Shown here in pieces: positions 1 through 7,566 of a DNA stretch of 18,991 nucleotides. Source of the DNA: CBDFKY01 sp965248995 (GTDB lineage: Bacteria > Pseudomonadota > Alphaproteobacteria > Rickettsiales > UBA998); the NCBI GenBank assembly GCA_965248995.1, contig CBDFKY010000012.1, forward strand, positions 1-18,991, in the 5' to 3' direction. How positions within the stretch are numbered: the stretch's first letter is position 1; each line of letters starts with the position of its first letter. The notes beneath the pieces were generated by a model. The model was not told the origin of the DNA. It searched no databases and saw only the letters and a program-made list of their open reading frames with translations. The translations under genes and the position numbers were made by a program.

Positions 1-1
1 A

Positions 2-628
2 ACGCATGAAGCGCTGTTCTGCTCGGTAGGGGTGCATCCGCACGAATCCGGCAAATCGCCGCTTACCGCGGCTGCGTCGCTGGTGGAGAATGCCGGCCTG
101 CCGAAAGTGATCGGGCTCGGCGAAACGGGACTCGATTACTATTACGAGCATTCCGACCGGGCGTTGCAGAAAATCAGTTTCTGGCATCATATCGAAGCGG
201 CGCAGGTGACCGGCCTGCCCATTATCGTCCACACCCGCGAAGCGGATGAGGATACCATCGCCATGCTTCAGGAAGCGCAGGCGAAAACCCCCTTCCCTGT
301 TTTGATTCACTGCTTCACGTCTTCCGACTGGCTGGCGGACGCCGTGCTGGAAATGGGAGGCTACATTTCCATCTCCGGTATCGTCACTTTCAAAAAGGCC
401 GAAGTGCTTCAGGCAACGGTGAAACGTCTGCCGATAGAGCGTTTACTGGTAGAGACCGATGCCCCCTATCTCGCTCCCATTCCACACCGGGGAGCGCGCA
501 ATGAACCGGCCTTCACCGCCCACGTTGCCGCTAAAGTCGCCGACCTGCAAGGGATAGCTTACGAAGAATGCGCCGCGCAGACGACAGCTAATTTCTTTCG
601 GTTGTTCAACAAAGCGGCGTCAGTCTGA
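2..628 (+). CDS. tatD: TatD-family metal-dependent DNase/hydrolase (5' end outside window)
   Basis: The reading frame is open from the left window edge, so the N-terminus is missing. TatD proteins are TIM-barrel, divalent-metal-dependent hydrolases with 3'-5' exonuclease activity on DNA, acting in the cytoplasm. Visible hallmarks, in order: VGVHPHE near the cut end, GETGLDYYYE (metal-bridging Glu), HTREADED (metal-ligand His), LIHCFT (His), SGIVTFKKA, and VETDAPYLAP with the catalytic Asp, followed by HRG-RNEP. This is the standard order of the family, and the visible ~208 residues fit the C-terminal four fifths of a ~260-residue protein. The ATG at 32 is internal (the Met codon overlaps GVHPHE out of family register as a start), so it is not a true start. 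The stop overlaps the convergent DUF2155 gene by 9 bp. Family assignment is secure; the cellular substrate is not shown by the sequence. Confidence 0.95.
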   Translation, partial: THEALFCSVGVHPHESGKSPLTAAASLVENAGLPKVIGLGETGLDYYYEHSDRALQKISFWHHIEAAQVTGLPIIVHTREADEDTIAMLQEAQAKTPFPVLIHCFTSSDWLADAVLEMGGYISISGIVTFKKAEVLQATVKRLPIERLLVETDAPYLAPIPHRGARNEPAFTAHVAAKVADLQGIAYEECAAQTTANFFRLFNKAASV

Positions 629-1156
629 AGGCGGCGTCTCGTCCGCTGGCGCCTCAACCGTTTTTTTCTTCTCCGCTGGCGGCGTGTTTTCAGCTTTCGC
701 CCCGCAAGATATCAGGGTGATGTCGTACGCCTGATGCTGAAGATTGGAAAGATCCGATTTATGCGCATACATCCACCCGGAAAACACCGGGTGGCTTGTC
801 TGGTCGCCGCGGTTTTCATTGATATCCACCAGCGCCGCATGTTCGGGATAAATCACGGTGCTCGGCTCCGTATCTGGCTCCTGCCAGCAAGCCCTCACCG
901 TCACGCTTAAGGACTCATGGGTGAAGGAACTCCCTTCGCGCACGGTATATTCATGCTTGCGGGCGGTGCGCTTATCAATGACGATGAGATGCGCTTCCTT
1001 GATAACGGGAACGGTGGGTTTTGCTTCCGGCAGCTGATTCTGCTGAGCGTTCTGCGCGGAGGATCCGGCTGTTTCCGCTGTTTCAGGAGAGGCATTCGCC
1101 TCACTCCCACCCATTATTAAGCCAATACATATCAGGCAGCCGAAAAGCGCTTTCAC
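620..1156 (-). CDS. DUF2155 periplasmic protein
   Basis: The 178-residue protein has an N-terminal signal peptide (hydrophobic residues about 4-17, AxA-like cleavage near residue 22, EANA|S). A Gln/Pro/Ala-rich linker follows, then a compact domain with VIDKRTARKHEYTVREG, LSVTVRACW and, near residue 125, VFSGWMYAHKSDLSNLQH ending in a Cys. That pattern (YTV-G, TVR-C, FSGWM-A) is the DUF2155 family, common in alphaproteobacteria and predicted to be exported. Its function is unknown. The tail (about residues 155-178) is a low-complexity Lys/Glu/Pro stretch. The GTG start overlaps the mlaD stop (GTGA), so translation is probably coupled. It is the last gene of NDUFA12-mlaD-DUF2155, a neighbourhood I recall as recurrent in alphaproteobacteria. 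Confidence 0.85.
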   Translation of the reverse strand: MKALFGCLICIGLIMGGSEANASPETAETAGSSAQNAQQNQLPEAKPTVPVIKEAHLIVIDKRTARKHEYTVREGSSFTHESLSVTVRACWQEPDTEPSTVIYPEHAALVDINENRGDQTSHPVFSGWMYAHKSDLSNLQHQAYDITLISCGAKAENTPPAEKKKTVEAPADETPPSD

Positions 1157-1689
1157 GGCACTTTCAGATCGACGCTGTCCGGACTGGGGGTCGTCGTGGT
1201 GATAGCCGCATCCGCTTTTTTCTCTTTCGCACCTTCCCCGCTCACGCCGCCGCCGCTGAAGACGAATTTGCCGAGCAACTGCTCCAGACTGACGGAAGAC
1301 TGCGTGAATTCGATCGCCCCGCCCTCTTTCAGCGCGGTTTCATCACCGCCCGGGGTAAGCGCGACGAATTTACCGCCAAGCAGGCTTTCCCCGACGATCG
1401 CCGCCGTCGTATCGACCGGCAGGACGATATCCTTCGCTACGCTTAAGTGAACTTCCGCCTGGTAATTCTCATGGTTAAGGCCGACCGACTCCACCGTGCC
1501 GATTTTCACGCCGCCGATCCGCACGTCGCTGCCGACGCTGATCCCCGTGATATCTCCGAAATCCGCCCGTAGGTGGTAACTTTCCGGCGTCGATTTCATG
1601 CCGCTGCCCGCATAGAACGTAAAGGCGAAGCCTGCCGCCACCGCCAGCACCAGCGCTCCTGTGATCGTTTCGATGATATTTCGTGACAT
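1153..1689 (-). CDS. mlaD: MlaD-type MCE protein, phospholipid transport
   Basis: This 178-residue protein is the substrate-binding subunit of the Mla retrograde or anterograde phospholipid ABC transporter. It is anchored in the inner membrane with its MCE domain in the periplasm. The sequence has one N-terminal TM helix (about residues 8-26). The MCE core follows: YHLRADFGDITGISVGSDVR then IGGVKIGTVESVGL, VEHLS-like strands, and GESLLGGKFVALTPGG. After residue 140 comes a C-terminal Ala/Lys/Thr-rich tail. I chose ATG at 1689 rather than the GTG at 1692. A GGAGGA Shine-Dalgarno sits about 6 nt before the ATG, and the ATG overlaps the NDUFA12 stop as TGATG, the usual sign of coupling. mlaE and mlaF are not in this window, so the permease and ATPase must be encoded elsewhere. 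Confidence 0.9.
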   Translation of the reverse strand: MSRNIIETITGALVLAVAAGFAFTFYAGSGMKSTPESYHLRADFGDITGISVGSDVRIGGVKIGTVESVGLNHENYQAEVHLSVAKDIVLPVDTTAAIVGESLLGGKFVALTPGGDETALKEGGAIEFTQSSVSLEQLLGKFVFSGGGVSGEGAKEKKADAAITTTTPSPDSVDLKVP

Positions 1690-2054
1690 CACGCGTCCTC
1701 CGGAGTCCAGGCGAGGTAATCCGAGGTGGAAGCGTCACGCGCTCCGCCGGCCGCCAGATCCCCTTTAGGTTTATAGGCGTGTATGGTGCCCGTCAGGTTG
1801 GGCACATGTTCCTTCTGCCAGCTATAGGCGGGCGCACCGGCCCCTTCGGTGGGAAGCGTATCCACCATGTAATGCAGCCATGCGTGCCAGAGCGGGGGAA
1901 CCTTGGAAGGTTCCGCCATGCCGTGATACATCACCCAGCGCTTTTTTCGTCCCGTAGCAGGCGTTTTGCGCGAGGTATAATAGCGGTTACCGAAGGCATC
2001 CTTGCCGAGGTACTGCCCATTCAACTTCGTATGCAACCAGGTTCCAATCGTCAT
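1689..2054 (-). CDS. NDUFA12/B17.2-like NADH:ubiquinone oxidoreductase accessory subunit
   Basis: The protein matches the B17.2/NDUFA12 accessory subunit of respiratory complex I, known from mitochondria and alphaproteobacteria. It sits on the peripheral arm and is not part of the 14 core Nuo subunits. Diagnostic sequence: LNGQYLGKDAFGNRYY, then GRKKRWVMYHG, PSKVPPLWHAWLHY, and a C-terminal Lys-Pro segment (residues about 12-95 of 121). I place the start at ATG 2054 (MTIGTWLHTKL), because family members begin shortly before the G-D--GN-YY motif. An ORF extension to 2114 would overlap gltX and has an unrelated Cys-rich N-terminus. No clear Shine-Dalgarno precedes 2054; translation may follow from gltX, 43 bp upstream. 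The stop overlaps the mlaD start. Confidence 0.88.
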   Translation of the reverse strand: MTIGTWLHTKLNGQYLGKDAFGNRYYTSRKTPATGRKKRWVMYHGMAEPSKVPPLWHAWLHYMVDTLPTEGAGAPAYSWQKEHVPNLTGTIHAYKPKGDLAAGGARDASTSDYLAWTPEDA

Positions 2055-2097
2055 GGATTCGTTATACCCCGAACATGCGGAAACGCAACCGCATTCC

Positions 2098-3441
2098 TCA
2101 TGCCGCTTCTCCACGCAGGCGGCGATACACCTTTTCGCGTCCGAGCAGCTGGAACATCACCGGCATTTCCGGTCCGTCGCTGCGGGCGGTGAGCGCCAGG
2201 CGGAGCGGCATGAACAGCGTCTTTCCTTTCCTTCCGGTCACCTCTTTCACTTTTTCGATAAACGCCGGCCAGGTCTGCGCGTCCCATTCCCCTTCGGGCA
2301 GCAGGTCCGCCGCCTGGGTGCAATAGGCTTCTTCCTCAATCAACGGCGTGACGGGGTTGGCGACCAGTTCCCACCAGCTGCGCACATCTTCCAGCTGGGT
2401 CAGGTTCACGCGGATCTGCTGCCAGAATTCCGGGGTAATATGAATTTCCTGCGCATTCAGCCAGCCGCTCACTTCCTCGTAAGCAGCCTGATGCAACCAG
2501 CGCATGTTGAGGCGGATCAGCTCCTCTTCCTCGTACGTTGCCGCGGCGCGCCCGAATTTCGTCGTGGAAAACGCGGCGACCAGCTGATCCGTGGATTCCA
2601 CCAGTTCTATCGCGTCAGAGGTGCCTATCCGGCTCAGGTAGGAATTGACCGGCAGCGGGGCGATACCTTTTTCACGCAATTCGCGGATCGATGCCCCGCC
2701 TTCCCGTTTGGAAAGCTTGCCATCTTTCACGGTGAGCAGCGCCATGTGCCCGAGCGTAGGCACCGCATATCCCAGCGCTTCGAAAATCTGTACCTGCACG
2801 GCGGAATTGCTGACATGATCTTCTCCCCGCAGGATATGGGTGATGCCCATTTCCCCGTCATCGACGCAGGTGGCGAAGGTGAAGAGCGGCACACCGTCCT
2901 CCCGTATCAATACGGGATCGCTGGCGAACAGCCCGCTATAGCGCACTTCGCCGCGGATCATGTCCTGCCAGGCGACTTCCCTGTCTTCCAGCAGAAAGCG
3001 GTAATGCGGTGCCCTGCCTTCCGCTTGATACGCGGCCTTTTCCGCTTCTGTCAGGCTCAACCCGGCACGATCATACACGGGCGGTTTGCCGCGGGAAATC
3101 TGCATTTTGCGTTTGATATCCAGTTCTTCGGCGGTTTCAAAACAAGGATATAGCCGTCCCGCCGCCAGCAGGCGCTGCTTCGCCGCTTCGTACTGATCCA
3201 TATTCGCCGACTGGCGGGCTTCCTCGTCCCAGTCCAGCCCGAGCCAGGAAAGATCTTCGCGGATACCGTCTTCATATTCGGGGCGGGAACGCTCCTTGTC
3301 CGTATCGTCGATGCGCAGCACGAACGTCCCGCCCTGCTGGCGGGCGAACAGCCAGTTGACCAGAGCCGTGCGTACATTTCCCACATGCAGCCATCCCGTC
3401 GGGGAAGGCGCAAACCTTACTTTTACAGATGTTTCATTCAT
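2098..3441 (-). CDS. gltX: Glutamyl-tRNA synthetase, class I
   Basis: The 447-residue class I aminoacyl-tRNA synthetase charges tRNA-Glu. In bacteria without GlnRS it also misacylates tRNA-Gln for later amidation. FAPSPTGWLHVGN (residues 10-22) holds the HIGH-type motif as HVGN. VLRIDDTDKERS follows at about 41-52. The KMSKS-type loop is KLSKR at 242-246, preceded by LGHMALLTVKDG. The C-terminal helical anticodon-binding domain is complete. Length is close to, slightly below, the usual ~470. Alphaproteobacteria often carry two gltX copies with different tRNA preferences; this window cannot say which one this is. A sigma70-like promoter at 3450-3478 ends 8 nt before the ATG and no Shine-Dalgarno is visible, so the message may be leaderless. 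A 383-residue open frame on the opposite strand is a shadow. Confidence 0.96.
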   Translation of the reverse strand: MNETSVKVRFAPSPTGWLHVGNVRTALVNWLFARQQGGTFVLRIDDTDKERSRPEYEDGIREDLSWLGLDWDEEARQSANMDQYEAAKQRLLAAGRLYPCFETAEELDIKRKMQISRGKPPVYDRAGLSLTEAEKAAYQAEGRAPHYRFLLEDREVAWQDMIRGEVRYSGLFASDPVLIREDGVPLFTFATCVDDGEMGITHILRGEDHVSNSAVQVQIFEALGYAVPTLGHMALLTVKDGKLSKREGGASIRELREKGIAPLPVNSYLSRIGTSDAIELVESTDQLVAAFSTTKFGRAAATYEEEELIRLNMRWLHQAAYEEVSGWLNAQEIHITPEFWQQIRVNLTQLEDVRSWWELVANPVTPLIEEEAYCTQAADLLPEGEWDAQTWPAFIEKVKEVTGRKGKTLFMPLRLALTARSDGPEMPVMFQLLGREKVYRRLRGEAA

Positions 3442-3449
3442 AGCGGTTG

Positions 3450-3478
3450 TTCATAGCAAGTTTGCGCAACCGATGCAA
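3450..3478 (-). promoter_or_regulatory. Candidate sigma70-type promoter of gltX
   Basis: Reading the minus strand, TTGCAT (3478-3473), a 17-nt spacer and TATGAA (3455-3450) lie just upstream of the gltX ATG at 3441. Only 8 nt separate the -10 hexamer from the ATG, which would place the transcription start at or beside the initiation codon. The -35 is weak (3 of 6 matches to consensus) and the -10 moderate (4 of 6). Confidence 0.4.
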
Positions 3479-3493
3479 AGATGAAAGCTCCGT

Positions 3494-3520
3494 TTGCAAT
3501 CTTTCCCGATCCGGCATAAT
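3494..3520 (+). promoter_or_regulatory. Candidate promoter of the DUF3429 gene
   Basis: TTGCAA (3494-3499) and CATAAT (3515-3520) are 15 nt apart, a slightly short spacer. The ATG at 3529 follows the -10 by 8 nt and there is no Shine-Dalgarno, so a leaderless transcript is likely if the promoter is real. Confidence 0.4.
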
Positions 3521-3528
3521 TTAGTCTT

Positions 3529-3990
3529 ATGCAGAATCCCCCTCCCTCCCTTCACCTGTTCGGTGAGCGGCATATCCGGCGTGTGGCGTGGGGACTCAGC
3601 GGTCTCGGCATTCTGCCTTTCATTGCAGGCGCTTTGAGCTGCCGCCCGGATCTGGTCTCCTCCCCTTCTCTTTTCATCATAATCGCTTACGGTGCCGTCA
3701 TCGTTTCTTTCCTGAGCGGCACGGTAGGGGCGCACGCCCTGATGTTTGTCGGCAACAGTCGCTTGAGCGGCTGGATTCTGGGACTCAGCGTCATTCCCGG
3801 TTTAAGTGCCTGGGCGGCGTTGCTTATCCAGGATCGCAAAGGGATCGTCGTGCTGATCGCCGCGTTCTGCGGATTGCTCGGAACGGAATTCGCCCTGTAC
3901 CGTATGGAAATGATGCAGCGCTGGTGGTGGCTTTTACGGTTGCGGATGACCGCTCTTGTCATAGGAATATTGATGTTCGTTCTGCTCTAA
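3529..3990 (+). CDS. DUF3429-like multi-pass inner-membrane protein
   Basis: The 153-residue protein is almost entirely membrane-embedded. About five hydrophobic segments can be drawn: residues 20-38, 47-72, 78-99, 104-123 and 137-153. The stretch GILPFIAGAL followed by IAYGAVIVSFLSGTVGAH resembles the DUF3429 family, whose members carry LGLIPF and YGAVILSFLGG motifs in the same places. Function is unknown for the family. It ends in a helix with almost no cytoplasmic tail. Its TAA overlaps the convergent zapA stop by 4 bp. The start is supported by the promoter spacing and by the amphipathic N-terminus; no alternative Met precedes the first helix. Confidence 0.75.
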   Translation: MQNPPPSLHLFGERHIRRVAWGLSGLGILPFIAGALSCRPDLVSSPSLFIIIAYGAVIVSFLSGTVGAHALMFVGNSRLSGWILGLSVIPGLSAWAALLIQDRKGIVVLIAAFCGLLGTEFALYRMEMMQRWWWLLRLRMTALVIGILMFVLL

Positions 3991-4352
3991 AAATGCTGGA
4001 TCTGCCTGGTCAGATTCTCCAGCGTCTTTGTTACGTCACCCAGCAGGCCATCTATGCGTTGACCCGCCTCTTCGTCCGAATGGTCCGGCAGCAGCCCGCC
4101 CAGATCATGGTGGGAACGCAGGATCTTTTCATGCAGCGCCCCCGCTTCGGTGCGCGCCTCATACAGTTCATCCGCCAGCATCAGGCAGGTCAGCAGCAAC
4201 AGCATGGTTTCGTTCGCATGCGGAATACCCGCCGCCACTTTCTGGGCACGTGCGTCGATCTCCTCGCCCAGCTGGCAGACATGATCCGTCTGGTCGTCCG
4301 CACATATCACCTGATAGGTTTTTCCGTGAATACGTATATCCGTCTTGCGCAT
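3987..4352 (-). CDS. zapA: Cell division protein ZapA
   Basis: The 121-residue protein is a ZapA homologue, a cytoplasmic FtsZ-binding factor that bundles protofilaments at the division septum. The N-terminal globular domain shows IRIHGKTYQVICADDQTDHV, LGEEIDARAQKVA and then ETMLLLLTCLMLADELYEA. The last is the conserved LLLxxLxLADEL helix at about residues 48-65. The remainder forms a heptad-like coiled coil used for dimerisation. Start: a GGAGGG Shine-Dalgarno sits about 6 nt upstream, inside the last codons of the preceding gene, which stops 2 nt before this ATG. Upstream coupling to a second small coiled-coil gene is typical of alphaproteobacteria. No 6S RNA follows zapA here; the next gene is convergent. 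Confidence 0.9.
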   Translation of the reverse strand: MRKTDIRIHGKTYQVICADDQTDHVCQLGEEIDARAQKVAAGIPHANETMLLLLTCLMLADELYEARTEAGALHEKILRSHHDLGGLLPDHSDEEAGQRIDGLLGDVTKTLENLTRQIQHF

Positions 4353-4354
4353 CG

Positions 4355-4702
4355 CTATCCCTCCATCGCCAGAGAATCAGATTCTTTTTCCGTTAATGCC
4401 TGTTGCAGCAATTCCTGAAGATAAAGGATTTCATCACGCTGCTGGTCGATCAACTGCTCGTATTCCCTGTGGGACGGGAGCGCGGCGACCTGTGCCGCCA
4501 GATGTTCCAACGCGGCGGAAAAATGCTTCAACGCGCTGAAAAACTGCCGGAGGGGATAACTCATCAGTACTTCGCTCTGCGGCATTGGAGGGAGAGCGTC
4601 GAGCGCGAAGGAAAGCTGCAATGACTGCTGGCTTACCTGCCGGATATCATGCGCGATGCGGAAAGCATTGGTGGGAGTTTGCGCTGCAATCTTGCCTTCC
4701 AT
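4355..4702 (-). CDS. Small coiled-coil protein preceding zapA
   Basis: The 115-residue soluble protein is rich in Leu, Gln, Ala and Glu. Two long helices can be seen: about residues 18-40 (DIRQVSQQSLQLSFALDAL) and 50-105 (FFSALKHFSAALEHLAAQVA and onward to LYLQELLQQALTEKE), the second with heptad spacing. I cannot assign a named family. In other alphaproteobacteria, a small coiled-coil protein of the DUF4164 type is often encoded directly before ZapA, and this gene occupies that position. The sequence does not let me confirm homology. Its TAG lies 2 nt from the zapA ATG, and its last codons contain the zapA ribosome-binding site. A role near the divisome is an inference from position only. 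Confidence 0.75.
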   Translation of the reverse strand: MEGKIAAQTPTNAFRIAHDIRQVSQQSLQLSFALDALPPMPQSEVLMSYPLRQFFSALKHFSAALEHLAAQVAALPSHREYEQLIDQQRDEILYLQELLQQALTEKESDSLAMEG

Positions 4703-4838
4703 ACAACCCGATCAGTCTGATGCCAGAAGTGTATGGAAAAATAACGGCGGGCGCAACCCCGGATACGTACCGGTCGCATATTTTTTGTATACAATCTCAC
4801 GGTCAAAGGTTAAGAAAACGATAGATCAGGGCATCATT

Positions 4839-5948
4839 ATGGACGGAAAATTTTATCAGACCATTCACACGAAATCCGCTGTCGTCCGGGCAGCATTCGC
4901 GCTTGCGACCGAGGCCCATAGCGGGCAGTCGCGCGGTATGCAGGACATTTCCATTCCGTATATCGTCCACCCCGTCATGGTCTATCATCTGCTGGAGGAA
5001 TTCGGCGAAACCGATGAAATTACCTTTGCCGCGGCGCTTCTGCACGATGTGAAGGAAGACTGCGGGCGTTACCGGAACGATCCGGGACTATTCATTCACG
5101 ATCTGGGCGTGAAGCTCGCTGAAAACGGTGTTACCGACCATGAACAGATCGCGGGATATATCGCGCATGTCTGCGACAATCTGACCAACGCCCATAAAAG
5201 CGAGATGCATGAAGGCAAGCGTTTGTGGCAGGTGGAACATGCCGCCACCCTTACGCTGCGCGAAGCGAAAATCAAGCTGCTGGACCAGACCGCGTCCGTG
5301 CTGGATTTCATCATGAGCCCCAATGCGGAGGATTTTCCGAACTCCAAGGTGGAAACATGGAATTTCAAGGCGATCCGACTCGTCGAGGCGTTGGCGGCGG
5401 CACATCACCCTGAGCTGGAGCCGTTGCTCAACCTTCATAAAATACTGTTTTCCAATGCGATGGATATCATAAATGCCTCCTGCCCGGAACAAGAGGCCGT
5501 ATTGCGCGCCGCATTTTCCTGGGAGAAGGCGAAGGAAGAAGCGGAGCGGCTGAAAGAGCCGGCGGAAGTAAAAGCGTTCCGCTGCGTCCTGCACCGCAAT
5601 GCCGAGAATCTGGAAAAAGGGATCATCGTCACCGAATTGAGTGAAACGGCGGAAGTCGTGGGGTATTATTGTCTGGTGGACACGCACCACCCTCAACATG
5701 ACGAACGCACCAAGACGTTCAAAGCCATGGTGGACGGCATCGAATCTTCTCAAAACAGCCGTCGCGCAACGGAAAGCAATGCAGACATCCTAGCCGACAG
5801 GCTCGTACGTCATGTAGGAATCAAACCCCCCATGGAGCTTTGGGATTTCATCGCCAAAGGTAAACGATGCGGCGCCATCAACCATGTTTACGGCACCGTG
5901 CTGCAGGATATCGGCCATTCCATGCAGCAGGGAAAAAAAGCGGCTTAA
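4839..5948 (+). CDS. HD-domain protein, RelA/SpoT hydrolase-like
   Basis: The start is ATG 4839, 8 nt after an AGG. The frame stays open further upstream, but that stretch reads through the intergenic region. The 369-residue protein carries an HD phosphohydrolase domain of the RelA/SpoT type: AHSGQSR (26-32), YIVHP (41-45), LLHDVKED (67-74) and KIKLLDQTASVL (144-155). The four metal-ligand positions (H44, H69, D70, D149) are present. The Asn that follows the Asp in SpoT (KLADRTHN) is Ser here. There is no synthetase, TGS or ACT domain. Residues about 235-369 match nothing I know, and contain two Cys and several His. Alarmone or nucleotide hydrolysis is the likely chemistry; the substrate is open. 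The stop overlaps the leuA stop by 4 bp. Confidence 0.82.
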   Translation: MDGKFYQTIHTKSAVVRAAFALATEAHSGQSRGMQDISIPYIVHPVMVYHLLEEFGETDEITFAAALLHDVKEDCGRYRNDPGLFIHDLGVKLAENGVTDHEQIAGYIAHVCDNLTNAHKSEMHEGKRLWQVEHAATLTLREAKIKLLDQTASVLDFIMSPNAEDFPNSKVETWNFKAIRLVEALAAAHHPELEPLLNLHKILFSNAMDIINASCPEQEAVLRAAFSWEKAKEEAERLKEPAEVKAFRCVLHRNAENLEKGIIVTELSETAEVVGYYCLVDTHHPQHDERTKTFKAMVDGIESSQNSRRATESNADILADRLVRHVGIKPPMELWDFIAKGKRCGAINHVYGTVLQDIGHSMQQGKKAA

Positions 5949-7489
5949 GACAGTTCTTCGAGCAGGTTGTCCCTTCGCTCCCGTATCCGCTCCACTTTAC
6001 GCAATGCGTCCAAGTAAGCCTTGGCACTGGCCACCAGCGTATCCACATCCGCGCCGTGCCCGTTGATGACGGTACCTTCGATCTCGAGCCGCACCGTCAC
6101 TTCCGCCTGCGCGTCCGTGCCGGCCGTCACCGCATGTACCTGATACAGGGTAAGGTGGGCCGCATCCGCCCCTTTCACCAGCGTGCGGATACCGCTGAAA
6201 ATCGCGTCCACCGGTCCGTTTCCGGTCTTCAGCACCTGCTTTTCCTCTCCGTCCACCAATAAAGTAATGTCGGCGGTCTGGGGGTTTTCTCCCGTACCGC
6301 ATCGTACCTGCAACGATTTCAGGCTGAGGTTTACCGCGCGCGTTTCTCCGTCCTCCACCAGTGCGAGGATGTCTTCGTCGAACACGTCCTTTTTCTTGTC
6401 CGCAAGCAGCTTGAACCGGCTGAACGCATCCTCGAGCGCGTTGTCACCGAGCGTGATGCCCATTTCTTCGAGTTTATTGCGAAAGGCGTGACGGCCCGAA
6501 TGTTTTCCCATTACCAGATTGGATTTGGTCAATCCGACGGATTCGGGCGTCATGATCTCGTACGTTCCGCTATGCTTCAGCATCCCGTCCTGATGAATGC
6601 CGGACTCATGCGCGAACGCGTTGGCGCCGACGATCGCCTTGTTGACCTGTACCGGCTGCCCCGTCACCGACTGGATCAGGCGGGAAGCGCGCATGATATG
6701 CTCCGTTTTCACGCCGCATTCGAAGCCGTATCTGTCCTTGCGGGTGGCGAGCGTCATTATCACCTCTTCCAGCGAGGTGTTGCCCGCCCGCTCACCGATG
6801 CCGTTGATAGTCAGTTCCGCCTGCCGAGCACCCGCCTGCAGGGCCGCCAGCGTGTTGGCGGTCGCCAGTCCCAGATCGTTCTGGCCGTGGAACGAAAAGA
6901 CGGCTTTATCCGCGTTCGCGACGTGGCTCATCACGTGTGTGAACATCGCCGCCACCGTCTCCGGGGTGCCGTACCCTACCGTATCCGGCAGGTTGATCGT
7001 CGTGGCGCCCGCCGCAATGGCCGCTTCCACCGCCTGACATAAAAAGCCGAGATCCGAACGGGTGGCGTCCATCGCCGACCATTCCACGTCGTCGGTGAAA
7101 TGGCGGGCCAGTCCCACGGTGTCCCGGATGATGTCCAGCACCTGCGGTTTTTCCAGCCGGAACTGGTAGGTCAGGTGAATGTCGCTGGTGGAAATGAACG
7201 TGTGGATGCGGCTGCGCTCCGCAGGCTTCAGCGCTTCCGCCGCCCGTTCGATATCCACGGTTTTCGCTCTCGCCAGTGAGCAGATCACCGCCTGTTTCTT
7301 GGTTCCGGCAATCGCCCGCACGGACTCGAAATCACCGTCGCTCGCCATGGCGAATCCCGCCTCGATCACGTCGACGCCCATGCCGTCGAGCACGTCCGCC
7401 ACCAGAAGTTTTTCCTCCTTGGTCATGGACATGCCGGGGGATTGTTCGCCGTCGCGAAGCGTGGTGTCGAAAATGATGATGCGGGTCAT
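5945..7489 (-). CDS. leuA: 2-Isopropylmalate synthase
   Basis: The enzyme condenses acetyl-CoA with 2-oxoisovalerate, the first committed step of leucine synthesis. At 514 residues it has the full architecture. A TIM barrel begins with FDTTLRDGEQSPG (7-19), then EAGFAMASDGDFE, INLPDTVGYGTPE, HGQNDLGLATANT (201-213) and TINGIGERAGN (227-237). A linker (IHQDGMLKH) follows, then a C-terminal LeuA regulatory domain (about 390-500) that usually gives leucine feedback inhibition. The metal site reads H-G-Q where many bacterial homologues have H-x-H; other canonical residues look intact. No Shine-Dalgarno precedes the ATG at 7489. A perfect 17-bp palindrome 44 bp upstream may regulate it. It lies 77 bp downstream of zur on the same strand. 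Confidence 0.96.
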   Translation of the reverse strand: MTRIIIFDTTLRDGEQSPGMSMTKEEKLLVADVLDGMGVDVIEAGFAMASDGDFESVRAIAGTKKQAVICSLARAKTVDIERAAEALKPAERSRIHTFISTSDIHLTYQFRLEKPQVLDIIRDTVGLARHFTDDVEWSAMDATRSDLGFLCQAVEAAIAAGATTINLPDTVGYGTPETVAAMFTHVMSHVANADKAVFSFHGQNDLGLATANTLAALQAGARQAELTINGIGERAGNTSLEEVIMTLATRKDRYGFECGVKTEHIMRASRLIQSVTGQPVQVNKAIVGANAFAHESGIHQDGMLKHSGTYEIMTPESVGLTKSNLVMGKHSGRHAFRNKLEEMGITLGDNALEDAFSRFKLLADKKKDVFDEDILALVEDGETRAVNLSLKSLQVRCGTGENPQTADITLLVDGEEKQVLKTGNGPVDAIFSGIRTLVKGADAAHLTLYQVHAVTAGTDAQAEVTVRLEIEGTVINGHGADVDTLVASAKAYLDALRKVERIRERRDNLLEELS

Positions 7490-7532
7490 AATGATATACG
7501 AAAGATGGTGAAAACAGCTATTGCAATATCAG

Positions 7533-7549
7533 GTAACGCGACGCGTTAC
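7533..7549. promoter_or_regulatory. Perfect 17-bp palindrome upstream of leuA, possible operator
   Basis: GTAACGCG (7533-7540), one central A, and CGCGTTAC (7542-7549) form a perfect inverted repeat in the zur-leuA gap. A hairpin with a one-base loop is unlikely, so a dimeric transcription factor site is the better reading. The leuA ATG is at 7489. The factor is unknown. Confidence 0.45.
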
Positions 7550-7566
7550 AACCATGTGATTGCACA

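Noticed and set aside
2002..3153. A 383-residue open frame on the plus strand
   Set aside because: It runs antisense through gltX, whose motifs are unmistakable. Its composition (rich in His, Arg, Phe, Gln) is what the complement of a GC-rich gene produces, and it matches no family.
4656..4838. Upstream extension of the HD-protein frame
   Set aside because: It overlaps the divergent coiled-coil gene start and the intergenic promoter region. A ribosome site and the family N-terminus fit ATG 4839.
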